NCBI RefSeq assembly: GCF_034119865.1 | Contig: NZ_CP139421.1 | Span: forward strand, 1,860,001 to 1,924,000 | DNA from: Algoriphagus sp. NG3 | Lineage (GTDB): Bacteria > Bacteroidota > Bacteroidia > Cytophagales > Cyclobacteriaceae | Direction of reading: 5' to 3' | DNA length: 64,000 nt | Part shown: in pieces, positions 29,909 to 38,438 of the stretch | How positions within the stretch are numbered: the first letter of the stretch is position 1 | Layout of the letters: every line of letters begins with the position of its first letter | Notes under the pieces: generated by a model | The model's database searches: none | What the model was told of the DNA's origin: nothing | Seen by the model: only the letters and a program-made list of their open reading frames with translations | Position numbers and translations under genes: made by a program

Positions 29909-31651
29909 TTAGATATTTTTCTTTTTCAATTCGGAAACTATGTAATCGGAAGTTCTCCAAGCCAAGGCCAGAATCGTCCAGGTTGGGTTTTTATCTGCCT
30001 GGGATACGAAAGGCCCTGCATCCACTACGAACAAATTATCACAGTCATGTGCCTGACAATTAGAATTCAACACAGAAGTGGAAGGATTATCTCCCATTCG
30101 TGTGGTCCCGACTTCGTGGATGATTCTCCCTGGAGCCAGAAGACCATATTTAGTTTCAGGGCCTGGTTTGGTTCCTAGTAATATGCCGCCTGCTTCGGTG
30201 AGGATCTCCTCGAAGGTATCATGCATGTGCTTTGCCTGCTTTACTTCTTGGTCTGTCCAGTTGTAATTGAATCTCAAAACAGGAATTCCATACTTATCTA
30301 CCGTATTGGGATCGATCTCACAGTAGTTGTCGTACATAGGTACACTTTCTCCCCTGCCTGACATACCCAGCGTGGAACCATAAAGTTTACGAATGTCTTT
30401 TTTCATACCTATCCCATATCCACCATTCTGGCTGGGTTCACCAAATTCGTCCTTGATATACTGGCGCATGGAATTCATGCTTCCACCGCTACCATAGGCA
30501 GGCTGGCTCATTCCACCCCAATATTCTATATGGTATCCTCTGGCAAAATCCAGTTTTTTATTATCACCCCACCATGGTGTGTACATGTGCATACCTCCTA
30601 CTCCATCTTCATTGTACCGCTCGCGGTCCATTAAACTAGGTACTATGGCCATACGGTCTGTACCTGTGGAGTCATGTAAGTATCTTCCTACCATTCCCGA
30701 ACTGTTTCCCAAACCATCTGGATGGGACTTCGATTTGGAGTTCATCATGATCCTGGCAGATTCACAAGCTGATGCGCCCAATACCACTACCCTTGATTTC
30801 AGTTTGTACTCTTTCATGTCAACTTTACTCACGAAAGAAACCCCTGTCGCTTTTCCACTATCATCAGTAGTGACTTTCCTCACCATTGAATGTGTGTATA
30901 GATCCACTTTACCTTTTTTCATAGCGGGATGAACCAAGCAGGTTCCTGCAGAGAAATCCGCGTACACCTGACAAGCCCTATTGCATTGGGCACAGAAAAA
31001 GCAAACTCCCCTTTCTTCGTTGATTGGACGAGTGAGCATGGAAAGACGTGCAGGGATCATGGGTACACCGATCTTATCCGCCCCTTTTTTCATATAAAGT
31101 TCGTGCAGACGCGGCTTAGGAGGAGGAAGGAAAAATCCATCTGGCTCATTGTAGATCCCTTCTTTGGTTCCAAAGACACCAATCAGCTTGTCCACCTTAT
31201 CGTAATAAGGCTTAAGGTCATCGTATCCAATAGGCCAGTCATGTCCCAGCCCATCTATACTGGCCCGCTTGAAATCATTGGGCCCAAAACGCAGAGAAAT
31301 CCTTCCCCAGTGGTTTGTTCTTCCTCCGACCATTCTGGATCGGAACCAGTCGAATTCAGTACCATTTTTTTTGGTGTAAGGCTCGCCGTCGATATCCCAA
31401 CCACCAATAGCCGCATCAAAATCGCCAAAGGGGCGGATTCTGGTACCGGCACCGCGTCTTGCAGATTCCCATGGCGGCCTGAGCTGGGTACGATCTTCTT
31501 CCTTAGCGGGGTCAAAGTCACCTCCGGCTTCCACTACAGCCACAGATAGACCGGCTTCAGATAAGATTTTTGAAGCCATACCACCTCCAGCACCGGAACC
31601 TACTATGATTACATCATAGGCTTCACCGGAATTTTTGATTTGAAAACTCAT
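29909..31651 (-). CDS. GMC-family FAD-dependent oxidoreductase (sugar/alcohol dehydrogenase type)
   Basis: The 580-aa flavoprotein opens with the Rossmann motif YDVIIVGSGAGGGMASKILSEAGL and VVEAGGDFDP. GGRTNHWGR follows, then a Cys-rich loop CFFCAQCNRACQ typical of gluconate 2-dehydrogenase-like GMC proteins. The C-terminal domain has HEVGTTRMGDNP and DAGPFVSQADKNPTWTILALAWR, containing the catalytic His/Asn region. It oxidises an alcohol group of a sugar or sugar acid and passes electrons to a membrane carrier. No signal peptide is present; the partner gene directly downstream supplies one. The substrate is unknown. Confidence 0.92.
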   Translation of the reverse strand: MSFQIKNSGEAYDVIIVGSGAGGGMASKILSEAGLSVAVVEAGGDFDPAKEEDRTQLRPPWESARRGAGTRIRPFGDFDAAIGGWDIDGEPYTKKNGTEFDWFRSRMVGGRTNHWGRISLRFGPNDFKRASIDGLGHDWPIGYDDLKPYYDKVDKLIGVFGTKEGIYNEPDGFFLPPPKPRLHELYMKKGADKIGVPMIPARLSMLTRPINEERGVCFFCAQCNRACQVYADFSAGTCLVHPAMKKGKVDLYTHSMVRKVTTDDSGKATGVSFVSKVDMKEYKLKSRVVVLGASACESARIMMNSKSKSHPDGLGNSSGMVGRYLHDSTGTDRMAIVPSLMDRERYNEDGVGGMHMYTPWWGDNKKLDFARGYHIEYWGGMSQPAYGSGGSMNSMRQYIKDEFGEPSQNGGYGIGMKKDIRKLYGSTLGMSGRGESVPMYDNYCEIDPNTVDKYGIPVLRFNYNWTDQEVKQAKHMHDTFEEILTEAGGILLGTKPGPETKYGLLAPGRIIHEVGTTRMGDNPSTSVLNSNCQAHDCDNLFVVDAGPFVSQADKNPTWTILALAWRTSDYIVSELKKKNI

Positions 31652-31962
31652 TTGATAGAATTTACTTTATTGATGTGATTCAAGTTTTTAGAAATAGAAA
31701 AGCGGATTTCCGAAGAACCTCCAGCTTTACCGATGTAATCCTAAATTAACAAAATTATTTCCTCTCAAACTTGCGGAATTACCTATTCAGACTGAATCCA
31801 AGGAGGGATAATGAAGGGTGGAATCGATTGATATGATTCAAAAAATGCCCATATAAGCTAATTTCAAGCTTTTTCCACACTCAACCACGCTTATCCCGTT
31901 TTAAAAAAAGTCAGAAAACTTCTTCAATTTTTTTATAAATGGACAATTAAGCTTTTGAAAAA

Positions 31963-31970
31963 TATCTTTG
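31963..31970 (+). promoter_or_regulatory. Bacteroidota -7 box (TAnnTTTG)
   Basis: TATCTTTG matches the -7 consensus exactly. A -33 TTG is not clear at the usual spacing. RNA would start near 31977 and give a leader of roughly 180 nt to the small lipoprotein gene. Confidence 0.45.
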
Positions 31971-31977
31971 CGTAAGC

Positions 31978-32159
31978 ACTATCCAAATGCTTTTAAGCCT
32001 CTTTCTCAACTCACCAAAATTTCAGGTAGGAAATTGGGGAGATCGGATTCTTCTACTTTGGGAGACCTTCTTCAAGGTATTTTAAAAGAAGGTCACTTCA
32101 AAGTAGTAGCGATTGGGAAAGATGTTTCGTTATACAGATGTCTACTTACTTTGCTAATT
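31978..32159 (+). other. Leader with possible coding remnant upstream of the small lipoprotein
   Basis: The frame stays open upstream of the true start and reads RSDSSTLGDLLQGILKEGHFK, which looks like the N-terminal helix of a DUF721-type protein. It then runs without a stop into the lipoprotein signal. I regard it as a decayed fragment or chance frame. No ATG-led product is proposed. Confidence 0.25.
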
Positions 32160-32522
32160 ATGAAACACTTGTTTGCACTCTTTTTAGCGTCCTTCCTTAT
32201 CACATCATGCACTGAAGACCCCGAACCCAATGGAGTACTCATTCGGGTTGAAAACAGTTCTGAAGTAGATTTTAAAGACGTATTAGTGAACTCAGGATCT
32301 GGAAATGTGGAGTTCGGTACTATTAGAGCCGGTAAAAAATCAGAATATAAGGGATTTGAATCAGCCTATCGCTGTGGTTTTGTGAGCCTATTAGCAAATG
32401 GGACAGAATCACGAATCCAGCCCTACGATTATGTAGGAGAAACTCCACTTGAAATAGGGTATTACACATACAAAATCGGCATGAATAGGTCTGATTCAGA
32501 CACTCCCAATTTGACTTTGTAG
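32160..32522 (+). CDS. Small lipoprotein of unknown function
   Basis: The start is ATG at 32160, which begins MKHLFALFLASFLITSCTEDPEP, a signal peptide with lipobox ITSC. The longer frame uses a TTG inside a predicted -7 box and is unlikely. The 120-aa product has a soluble domain with beta-strand-like segments (VLIRVENSSEVDFKDVLVN, GTIRAGKKSEYKGFE) and resembles small Ig-like lipoproteins seen often in Bacteroidota. Nothing further can be assigned. It is monocistronic. Confidence 0.7.
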   Translation: MKHLFALFLASFLITSCTEDPEPNGVLIRVENSSEVDFKDVLVNSGSGNVEFGTIRAGKKSEYKGFESAYRCGFVSLLANGTESRIQPYDYVGETPLEIGYYTYKIGMNRSDSDTPNLTL

Positions 32523-32685
32523 CTGGTGATCGATAATTAAGGTAGTTTGTGAAAGATAAAGGGGAATTCAGATTCACTTTTTAAAGTAAAATAGACTACA
32601 AGCGTTATCTCACTCATTTTCAATACAGTTCAAAAACCCGTTGAAATTTTCTTGATTTTTTTTAGGAATCATTTCTGTAAAAATG

Positions 32686-32714
32686 TTTGTCGGAAATAAA
32701 TTTCATTACATTTG
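32686..32714 (+). promoter_or_regulatory. Bacteroidota promoter for the tRNA-Pro transcript
   Basis: TTTG (32686-32689), a 17-base spacer and TACATTTG (32707-32714) match the -33/-7 consensus of the phylum. Transcription would begin near 32721 and cover both the decayed tRNA-like copy and the true tRNA-Pro. Confidence 0.75.
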
Positions 32715-32756
32715 CATCCGATTCAAGAGCAAGTCTTGGCTCAAAAAGTAAAAGTT

Positions 32757-32827
32757 CGGGGTTTAGCGTAGCCCGGTATCTCGTCCCGATTTAGATCGGG
32801 AAGTCCGTAGCTTCGAATCTTGAATGG
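32757..32827 (+). pseudogene. Decayed tRNA-Pro-like copy with palindrome in place of the anticodon arm
   Basis: The first 24 bases (CGGGGTTTAGCGTAGCCCGG...) match the intact tRNA-Pro downstream with one change, and the T-loop TTCGAAT is kept. The acceptor 3' strand and T stem no longer pair. The anticodon arm is replaced by TCCCGATTTAGATCGGGA (32784-32801), a palindrome with no 7-base anticodon loop. It should not work as a tRNA. Confidence 0.7.
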
Positions 32828-32853
32828 AATAATTTTAAACAATAATAGTAACT

Positions 32854-32927
32854 CGGGGTGTAGCGTAGCCCGGTATCGCGCCACATTTGGGATGTGGAGG
32901 TCGTAGGTTCGAATCCTGCCACCCCGA
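32854..32927 (+). tRNA. tRNA-Pro (anticodon TGG)
   Basis: The acceptor stem CGGGGTG (32854-32860) pairs with CACCCCG (32920-32926), with discriminator A. The anticodon stem CCACA/TGTGG encloses the loop TTTGGGA with TGG at 32888-32890. The T arm contains GGTTCGAATCC. CCA is not encoded. It is followed by a strong terminator. Confidence 0.95.
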
Positions 32928-32950
32928 CGAAACCTGTTTCAAGGGAAATC

Positions 32951-32984
32951 AAAAGCCTGTAAATCTACTGATTTACAGGCTTTT
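32951..32984 (+). terminator. Intrinsic terminator after tRNA-Pro
   Basis: AAAAGCCTGTAAAT (32951-32964) is exactly complementary to ATTTACAGGCTTTT (32971-32984), with a 6-base loop and T-rich downstream sequence. Confidence 0.9.
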
Positions 32985-33170
32985 CTGTTTTTTAGCCTTT
33001 AGTTCATATCAATGAATATCAAAAAAAATGTGCGTTATTCGGTGACCTAATTTAATGCTTAAATTTAAGACCCAGAAATAATCTTATATCTCTGATGATC
33101 AATGATTAGTATTAAATTAATTAAACCTTATTTGATGTATTTTCCCAGCTTGCACTAGGCTAAAGTGCAC

Positions 33171-33435
33171 TTACCCGGATTTGATCAAATCAGCATTTTT
33201 CTTAGACGCCAACCTCACTATAGCTTCAGAAATATCTATTTCCAGGTAATTTAGACCTGGCAATTCCTCAAATAACCTTTTTAGATGCTCCCCTTAGTCC
33301 CATTCCCTTGATAAGTCTGGCTGATCATATTGCTGTTGGACCGAAACATAGTTTCACCCACTTCCTTGGCATGTACTCCCGAGGGGAGCGAAGCTGCTGC
33401 CCCAACATTGTCACATCTAATTCTTCTTCGTTCAT
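33171..33435 (-). pseudogene. SAM-dependent methyltransferase remnant
   Basis: On the minus strand ATG at 33433-33435 starts MNEEELDVTMLGQQLRSPRE. A frame shift leads to KEVGETMFRSNSNMISQTYQGNG, and a further shift to RLFEELPGLNYLEIDISEAIV before the stop at 33171. The pieces in order resemble a class I methyltransferase start, the GxG cofactor loop and the following acidic strand, with internal deletions. The gene is dead. The remaining DNA from 32993 to 33170 shows nothing else. Confidence 0.6.
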
Positions 33436-33558
33436 TTGTCCAAAGTAGCTAAATCAACTCATATTCAATTACATTAAAAAACAAGGCAGCCGAGTATGGA
33501 ATTACCCGGCTGACTTATCGTCTATACTAATGCTAGATCAAAAAAGACTGGACAACCT

Positions 33559-34671
33559 TCAATCAAAAATCTCTTTAAGCTTCGCATTTAACACTTCACC
33601 TCTCAACCCTTTATCTACTATTTTTCCTTCAGGACTGATTAGAAAGTTGGCAGGAACACCACGCACACCATATAGCACCGCCACTTCATTCTGCCAACCT
33701 TTTAAGTCTGATACCTGTGTCCAAGGCAAGTCATCCTTTTCCACAGCTTTTAACCATTTTTCTTTGGACTCATCCAGCGAAATACCCACAATATTAAATC
33801 CTTTATCATGATACTTCAGATACTCCGCCCGGAGGTTGGGGTTTTCTGCTCGGCATGGCCCGCACCAGCTGGCCCAAAACTCCAATAAAACATATTTTCC
33901 TTCATAATCCTCCAAACTGACGACCGATCCATCAACATCGGTTTGAGAAAATGGCAACGCCATTTTACCTTCTTTGACCAAGTCCAAATTATCCAAATGG
34001 GTAGCTACTTCTTTTCCTTTTTTAGTGGCAGTGACAGCTTCCGACAAGCCGGCATAAAGCACAAGTGATTCCTCTAAATTTTCCTCATTACTATAATTCA
34101 TCAATTCATTTAAGCTTGCAAAGCTATTTGGGAATTCCGCTACGAATTGTTTTCTAATTGTTGCTTCGGATTTATACATCGAATCAGCAATAATCTGATA
34201 CTTGACTGATTTCACTGAATCACCGTCTTCAACAGCCTGCTGCGCCAAATTCCAGTACTTCATTACCGAATCCCTATGCACCTGAATTCGTTCTTCCAAA
34301 ATTTCAAAATCATCTTGAATGGTTGATCCACTTACATCTACTTGCAGAAGCGAATCAAACGTTCCCGTGAGTTTCATCGCTCTATTTTCCACGTAAAATA
34401 CTTTCTGAAACATAGCTTCATCAGAATAAATCATCACAAATTGGGGTTCATCGACTGTGCCTGAAACACTGAATTTCCCTTGATCCACTAGCAAGGTGTC
34501 CTTGTGATCCCCTGCCGAGTCTCTGTGCATGAAGTAAACTTGAGAAACATCGAGACCTTTGATATCACCCTCAATGGTAAAGTGATCTGAATCCGTCTCG
34601 GTTTGTTCACGTGACGGTTGACAGGCATAAATCCCTAGGGCTAAAATTAAAGTAGCTAAAATATTTTTCAT
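33559..34671 (-). CDS. TlpA-like thioredoxin-fold lipoprotein with DUF4369-type N-terminus
   Basis: The start MKNILATLILALGIYACQPS (34669-34671) gives a lipoprotein signal; the frame is open further upstream only through the leader repeat. The 370-aa protein has an N-terminal beta domain (FTIEGDIKGL..VYFMHRDSAG..) of DUF4369 type, a helical middle and a C-terminal AhpC/TSA-Redoxin domain with the redox motif WASWCGPCRAENPNL. It is a periplasmic or membrane-attached thiol-disulfide oxidoreductase. It is the last intact gene of the FecR/SusC/SusD locus, where such proteins may reduce disulfides in imported or secreted peptides (inference). Confidence 0.9.
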   Translation of the reverse strand: MKNILATLILALGIYACQPSREQTETDSDHFTIEGDIKGLDVSQVYFMHRDSAGDHKDTLLVDQGKFSVSGTVDEPQFVMIYSDEAMFQKVFYVENRAMKLTGTFDSLLQVDVSGSTIQDDFEILEERIQVHRDSVMKYWNLAQQAVEDGDSVKSVKYQIIADSMYKSEATIRKQFVAEFPNSFASLNELMNYSNEENLEESLVLYAGLSEAVTATKKGKEVATHLDNLDLVKEGKMALPFSQTDVDGSVVSLEDYEGKYVLLEFWASWCGPCRAENPNLRAEYLKYHDKGFNIVGISLDESKEKWLKAVEKDDLPWTQVSDLKGWQNEVAVLYGVRGVPANFLISPEGKIVDKGLRGEVLNAKLKEIFD

Positions 34672-34783
34672 ATGATTATAATTTGTTTTTAAAGGCCATA
34701 TGGAATCCCTGCCTGCCGGCAGGCAGGTCGCATATGGGATAATCATCCCAGTGTGCGTCGCTTTCGACATGTTCGATTTCATT
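34669..34783 (-). repeat. Intercistronic leader repeat, copy A (with palindrome insertion)
   Basis: Starting at the ATG of the TlpA gene and running upstream, this sequence is homologous to 37405-37503 before the PKD-like gene. Shared blocks include CATATGATTATAATT, AAAGGCCATATGGAATC, GATAATCATCCC and TCGATTTCAT. The copy differs by a 20-bp palindrome inserted between GGAATC and TCGCAT. Confidence 0.85.
34708..34727. repeat. 20-bp perfect palindrome insertion
   Basis: CCTGCCTGCCGGCAGGCAGG is its own reverse complement. The paralogous leader at 37405-37503 has the uninterrupted junction GGAATC/TCGCAT, so the palindrome is an insertion with a visible empty site and no target duplication. Confidence 0.85.
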
Positions 34784-34847
34784 AATTTTATCTGGATTAT
34801 AGGTTAAAATTTACGTTGATGCTGAATATGGTACAGTTATAAGGAGT

Positions 34848-35720
34848 TTAGTTGATTAAGGCTTTTAATCGGCTGACTGGAATGACCTCCCTTGAAACCA
34901 TTTGGACGTTCTGATCAGAATTGTAAAGTGCCAGCGTGGCAGACACAATACCCACTACATTACCCTTGGCATCAAACACTGGAGCACCACTCGACCCTTG
35001 AGAGAAATCTGCTGTAACACTCGTCTTTTTTGTATCATTCCGAAGGTAACTCCTCGTCGCAAAGCCTGTCGTAAAAGAATAAAACATGGAATGCGGGTGC
35101 GAAATGATACTCACATCTTGGCCGGGAACAATATCCTGACCCAAAGGCAATACATTCGTTTTCCTATCCATGGCATCAAATCTAAAAATGGCAACATCAT
35201 CATTGAAGCTTGCCGCAAGAACCTCCTTCACAGGATAAACATGCCCATCAAAATCCATCACAACCACCGCCAAATCAGAATTTTCGTCTGTAGCATCCCC
35301 TTTGAATATATGATAGCTGGTCACAGCTATTCCTTCTTCGGCAATGACGAAACCGGAAGCAGCCCGTAGATGTGTATTAGGACAATCATCACATTTATAT
35401 ATCGTAGCTACTACGAGAACACCAGAAGCATTTACCTTATATAGTTCAGATCCTCCAATCTCTTTTTGAAAGGATTCGAGTAGGTTAAGTTCAACATGAC
35501 TGTTAACCAGTTGAGTAGCCAATGTAGAAAACCTTTCAGGATGTCTTTCCTCCATAAGCTTATGTGCTTCCTTATCGATATGTTGGAAAACGGCATCATC
35601 TATAGTGACCCCGGGCTCCGATTCGTAAACTTTTTTTGTCTGTTGGGCGTAGCCAGCAAGCCCAAGAAACATAAACATATTGCAAAGTATCAATTGGAAT
35701 TTTAAAAACTTAAATTTCAT
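34848..35720 (-). CDS. Exported trypsin-like serine protease (S1 type)
   Basis: The 290-aa protein has a signal peptide ending near GYAQ. A trypsin-like domain lies in the last 200 residues: histidine in GIAVTSYHIFKG, aspartate in FNDDVAIFRFD, and serine in FSQGSSGAPVFDAKGNVVGIV. These give a complete His-Asp-Ser triad. A CxxC pair (CDDCP) precedes the His. It is probably periplasmic or surface-located. It lies in the SusC/SusD locus between the PKD-like lipoprotein and TlpA genes, after a 270-bp gap, so it could have its own promoter. Together with TlpA it suggests the locus deals with proteins or peptides. Confidence 0.85.
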   Translation of the reverse strand: MKFKFLKFQLILCNMFMFLGLAGYAQQTKKVYESEPGVTIDDAVFQHIDKEAHKLMEERHPERFSTLATQLVNSHVELNLLESFQKEIGGSELYKVNASGVLVVATIYKCDDCPNTHLRAASGFVIAEEGIAVTSYHIFKGDATDENSDLAVVVMDFDGHVYPVKEVLAASFNDDVAIFRFDAMDRKTNVLPLGQDIVPGQDVSIISHPHSMFYSFTTGFATRSYLRNDTKKTSVTADFSQGSSGAPVFDAKGNVVGIVSATLALYNSDQNVQMVSREVIPVSRLKALIN

Positions 35721-35991
35721 TTTTTTATAAATTAAAACAGAAGATATAACTGACTAATTGAAACACTATACCGAGAACTCAGCCCCACCTATCCTTAAGT
35801 AAAGCTCAAGTCTAAATACCCTAAACTTTAACAGAAAGTATTGTTTAAAAACAGGTAAATTAAGAAATAAATGCGTATTCGAAATGACACGAAAACAAAC
35901 CACTTATATAGGTAATAAGACCCTTCCACACATTCCCAGCCCATTCTGTTATTTTTAACAGTAATATTGAAATGACAATATGTTGCAAGTG

Positions 35992-37407
35992 CTATTCTCG
36001 TATATACACGTCAACTGGAGCACCTATAAAACCATCAATTTGATGAGCTATATCTCCTCCTTTTCCGGTTCCGATATCCAAATAATATAAACTTCCTTCC
36101 GTTCCGGCTATGAGGTAATTGCTATTGGGGACAAACTTAATCATAGTCACCTTTTTACCTCCAAAATCAGCCGAGAGAGCCCTGATTTCCTCATTGATTG
36201 GATTATAGCGGTAGATTTTATCATTTGATGTGAAATAGATAATACCTAATTGATTACCGATCCAGATATTGGATTCGCCTATCAAATCCGGACGGGCAAA
36301 ATCACGTACATAATCCGTCACGAAAGTATCTCCATTCAACATAAATTTAAACTCCACAAAGCTATTTGCAGAATCAACTCCATAAGCATATGATGTTGCC
36401 CCATTCAAATAAAGCATATGAGAATAGGAGACCAAGCCAGGCCTTTTAGGATCAAACCCAGTGCCTACTGTATCTACTTTATAATCTACTCCGTAATACG
36501 CTCCACTGCTAGCAAAACGAACGAATCGATAATGTTTAATATCAAAACCGAGGTAATACTGGAAATCCACATAGATATAGCTTCGGGCTAGTGAGTAATC
36601 TCCAGCAATAGCATTACCATACCTTCCATAATCCGGGCTAATATCCTGTGTACTCGTAGTTCCTAAATATAATTTGTTATTAAATACCCCTGTAGAAGAC
36701 CCCAACATGGTTGGATAAACATAATCTGGCATAATTGAAGTTGGCGGTGAGAAAAAATTATCCTCGAGCGTTGCTTCAAAAAACATCGTATTGGCATTAA
36801 TGCCTATCCCCGGATTGACCTCATCCTTTCCTAGAAACCAATACTTCGTCAGACCTGTATTTGTATTTGCCTGATTGACGATTGGCACAAGTTGAAACGG
36901 GTTATTCGGAAGGGATCCACTATTCAGACTTTCATACAAGTTGTTGATAACTGTGGAATCAGGTTTTACAAATGCAAGTTTGCCTTGTCCATTATCATCA
37001 CATAGCGTTACGATTCCCTTAGAAAACTGTGTCTGGCATTCAATAGTAAATGGGTAGAAATATTTCATTCCATTAGAATTGTCCAATACGCTATAAATAC
37101 CGGAATATCTGCCCGCTTTAAATCCGAACTGTATATCCAGATTTTTCCCTATATAGGTCTCGTGTCTCATTTCCTCGGCTATTGTAATTTGCCACTCAAA
37201 AGAGAAATTATCCGTTTCCGCCATGCTGTGCTCCAGTTTAGGATGTATTCGCAAGCTATCTCCTACTGACACTTGAAAGACCGAATCGGCAACACCAATT
37301 ACCACGGGTTCCTCAGGGAGATCATAGTTGTAGCTTCCCAAGTCCTCATAACATGAGGTTGCCAAAAACAGGCAGCACAATATGGATAAGATTAAATATG
37401 GTTTCAT
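35992..37407 (-). CDS. PKD-like family lipoprotein of a SusC/SusD locus
   Basis: The 471-aa lipoprotein has signal peptide and lipobox (FLATSCYEDLG). An Ig/PKD-like domain follows (VSVGDSLRIHPKLEHSMAETDNFSFEWQITI), then a beta-propeller-like C-terminal region with repeated strands ending IAGTEGSLYYLDIGTG. The N-terminal YNYDLPEEPVVIG phrase is typical of PKD-like proteins encoded after SusD and DUF4843 genes. It is likely an outer-membrane surface lipoprotein that helps bind the substrate of the SusC/SusD pair. The leader in front of its ATG is repeated before the TlpA gene. Confidence 0.85.
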   Translation of the reverse strand: MKPYLILSILCCLFLATSCYEDLGSYNYDLPEEPVVIGVADSVFQVSVGDSLRIHPKLEHSMAETDNFSFEWQITIAEEMRHETYIGKNLDIQFGFKAGRYSGIYSVLDNSNGMKYFYPFTIECQTQFSKGIVTLCDDNGQGKLAFVKPDSTVINNLYESLNSGSLPNNPFQLVPIVNQANTNTGLTKYWFLGKDEVNPGIGINANTMFFEATLEDNFFSPPTSIMPDYVYPTMLGSSTGVFNNKLYLGTTSTQDISPDYGRYGNAIAGDYSLARSYIYVDFQYYLGFDIKHYRFVRFASSGAYYGVDYKVDTVGTGFDPKRPGLVSYSHMLYLNGATSYAYGVDSANSFVEFKFMLNGDTFVTDYVRDFARPDLIGESNIWIGNQLGIIYFTSNDKIYRYNPINEEIRALSADFGGKKVTMIKFVPNSNYLIAGTEGSLYYLDIGTGKGGDIAHQIDGFIGAPVDVYIRE

Positions 37408-37503
37408 ATGATTATAATTAGTCTTTTAAAGGCCATATGGAATCTCGCATTTTTGATAATCATCCCGATGTGTGACGATTTCCGTTATGCTCGATTTCAT
37501 CTA
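37405..37503 (-). repeat. Intercistronic leader repeat, copy B (empty site)
   Basis: This is homologous to 34669-34783. It covers the ATG of the PKD-like gene and about 95 bp upstream, and lacks the 20-bp palindrome found in copy A. It may be a conserved mRNA leader or a duplicated segment. Confidence 0.85.
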
Positions 37504-37586
37504 CTTAAAATTTGTTTTTGGTCATTACTTGTCCCACACTTGACTTGGGATAGAGTCTTGCAAGGTTTATCTTTCCCTACATGCAT

Positions 37587-38420
37587 TTAATTTACCGTCA
37601 CCCGTTCGTTGTGTTCATTGTAGAAATAGAACTTGGCATCATCAGGATAATAAGTCAGTTCGTATTTTACCTCAGGATTTGAAATACTGTAGAAATAGTA
37701 CAATTGATCACTTGCCTTATCCAGGGAATATTCCTCAGAGTGAGCCTCAACCCAAGTGAATGGATCATTGATGAACTTTCTCAGCTGGTCTATTAGAAAA
37801 AGACTTCTAGGAATAAACAGGTAATCCGCATAGGAAGAGATCAAATCCTGGTTCCCGACAGAGATCAAATAAAGCTGATGCTTGGTACGGGAATAAGCAC
37901 CCAACTGACCAGCCCACAAATCCCACCATTCCGGTTTTTCCAATCTATTGGAGAACACCACTTTGGCGCCAATAAAATCAGGAAAGCGAACCCCAAAATC
38001 CTCACCACTTTGAAGCACAAGACTGACTGACACTGAAGTGTCTGCAAGAATGGGGTCATCACTATACATAATGAAGGGAATGGATATTTGCCCCGAATCC
38101 GCAGGCATGATATAGTATGATTTCAGTGGCTCATAATGGGTGCCCGAAATAGCAGTAGTCGCTGAATCAACCACAGATATATTAAATTTCCTTTCATAAG
38201 AGACCCTTTTGCCTGAGATGGTCACCGGAAGGAAAACCGTATCAGATCCTAAATCGGGATTATAAGCAAAAGTGTAAAAAACACTATCTCTGTTATTGGT
38301 GTTATCATCATCAAAATCAAAGAAAATATTGTCAGGAGAATGGTATAAAAGCTCTTCTTCATCCTTGCAAGAAAACAAGGAGAGAGATGCTAGGATAAGT
38401 AGGGTAAAATATCTTGTCAT
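37587..38420 (-). CDS. DUF4843 domain lipoprotein
   Basis: The 277-aa protein begins with a signal peptide and lipobox (LSLFSCKDEEELL). The DUF4843 signature follows: NIFFDFDDDN...RDSVFYTFAYNP...DTVFLPVTISG, then a calx-beta-like stretch ISGTHYEPL...SGQISIPFIMY and EWWDLW. These proteins are encoded between SusD and PKD-like lipoproteins and are thought to be accessory surface binding proteins. The gene follows susD by 18 bp, so it is in the same operon. The ligand is not known. Confidence 0.87.
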   Translation of the reverse strand: MTRYFTLLILASLSLFSCKDEEELLYHSPDNIFFDFDDDNTNNRDSVFYTFAYNPDLGSDTVFLPVTISGKRVSYERKFNISVVDSATTAISGTHYEPLKSYYIMPADSGQISIPFIMYSDDPILADTSVSVSLVLQSGEDFGVRFPDFIGAKVVFSNRLEKPEWWDLWAGQLGAYSRTKHQLYLISVGNQDLISSYADYLFIPRSLFLIDQLRKFINDPFTWVEAHSEEYSLDKASDQLYYFYSISNPEVKYELTYYPDDAKFYFYNEHNERVTVN

Positions 38421-38438
38421 ATTAAGCTAGTTTATATA

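Noticed and set aside
30929..31549. 206-codon plus-strand ORF opposite the GMC gene
   Set aside because: Antisense shadow of a well-supported GMC oxidoreductase.
31968..32159. N-terminal extension of the small lipoprotein from TTG
   Set aside because: The TTG lies in a predicted -7 box and the lipoprotein signal begins at the internal ATG 32160.
32757..32827. Second functional tRNA
   Set aside because: Acceptor and T stems do not pair and no 7-base anticodon loop exists.
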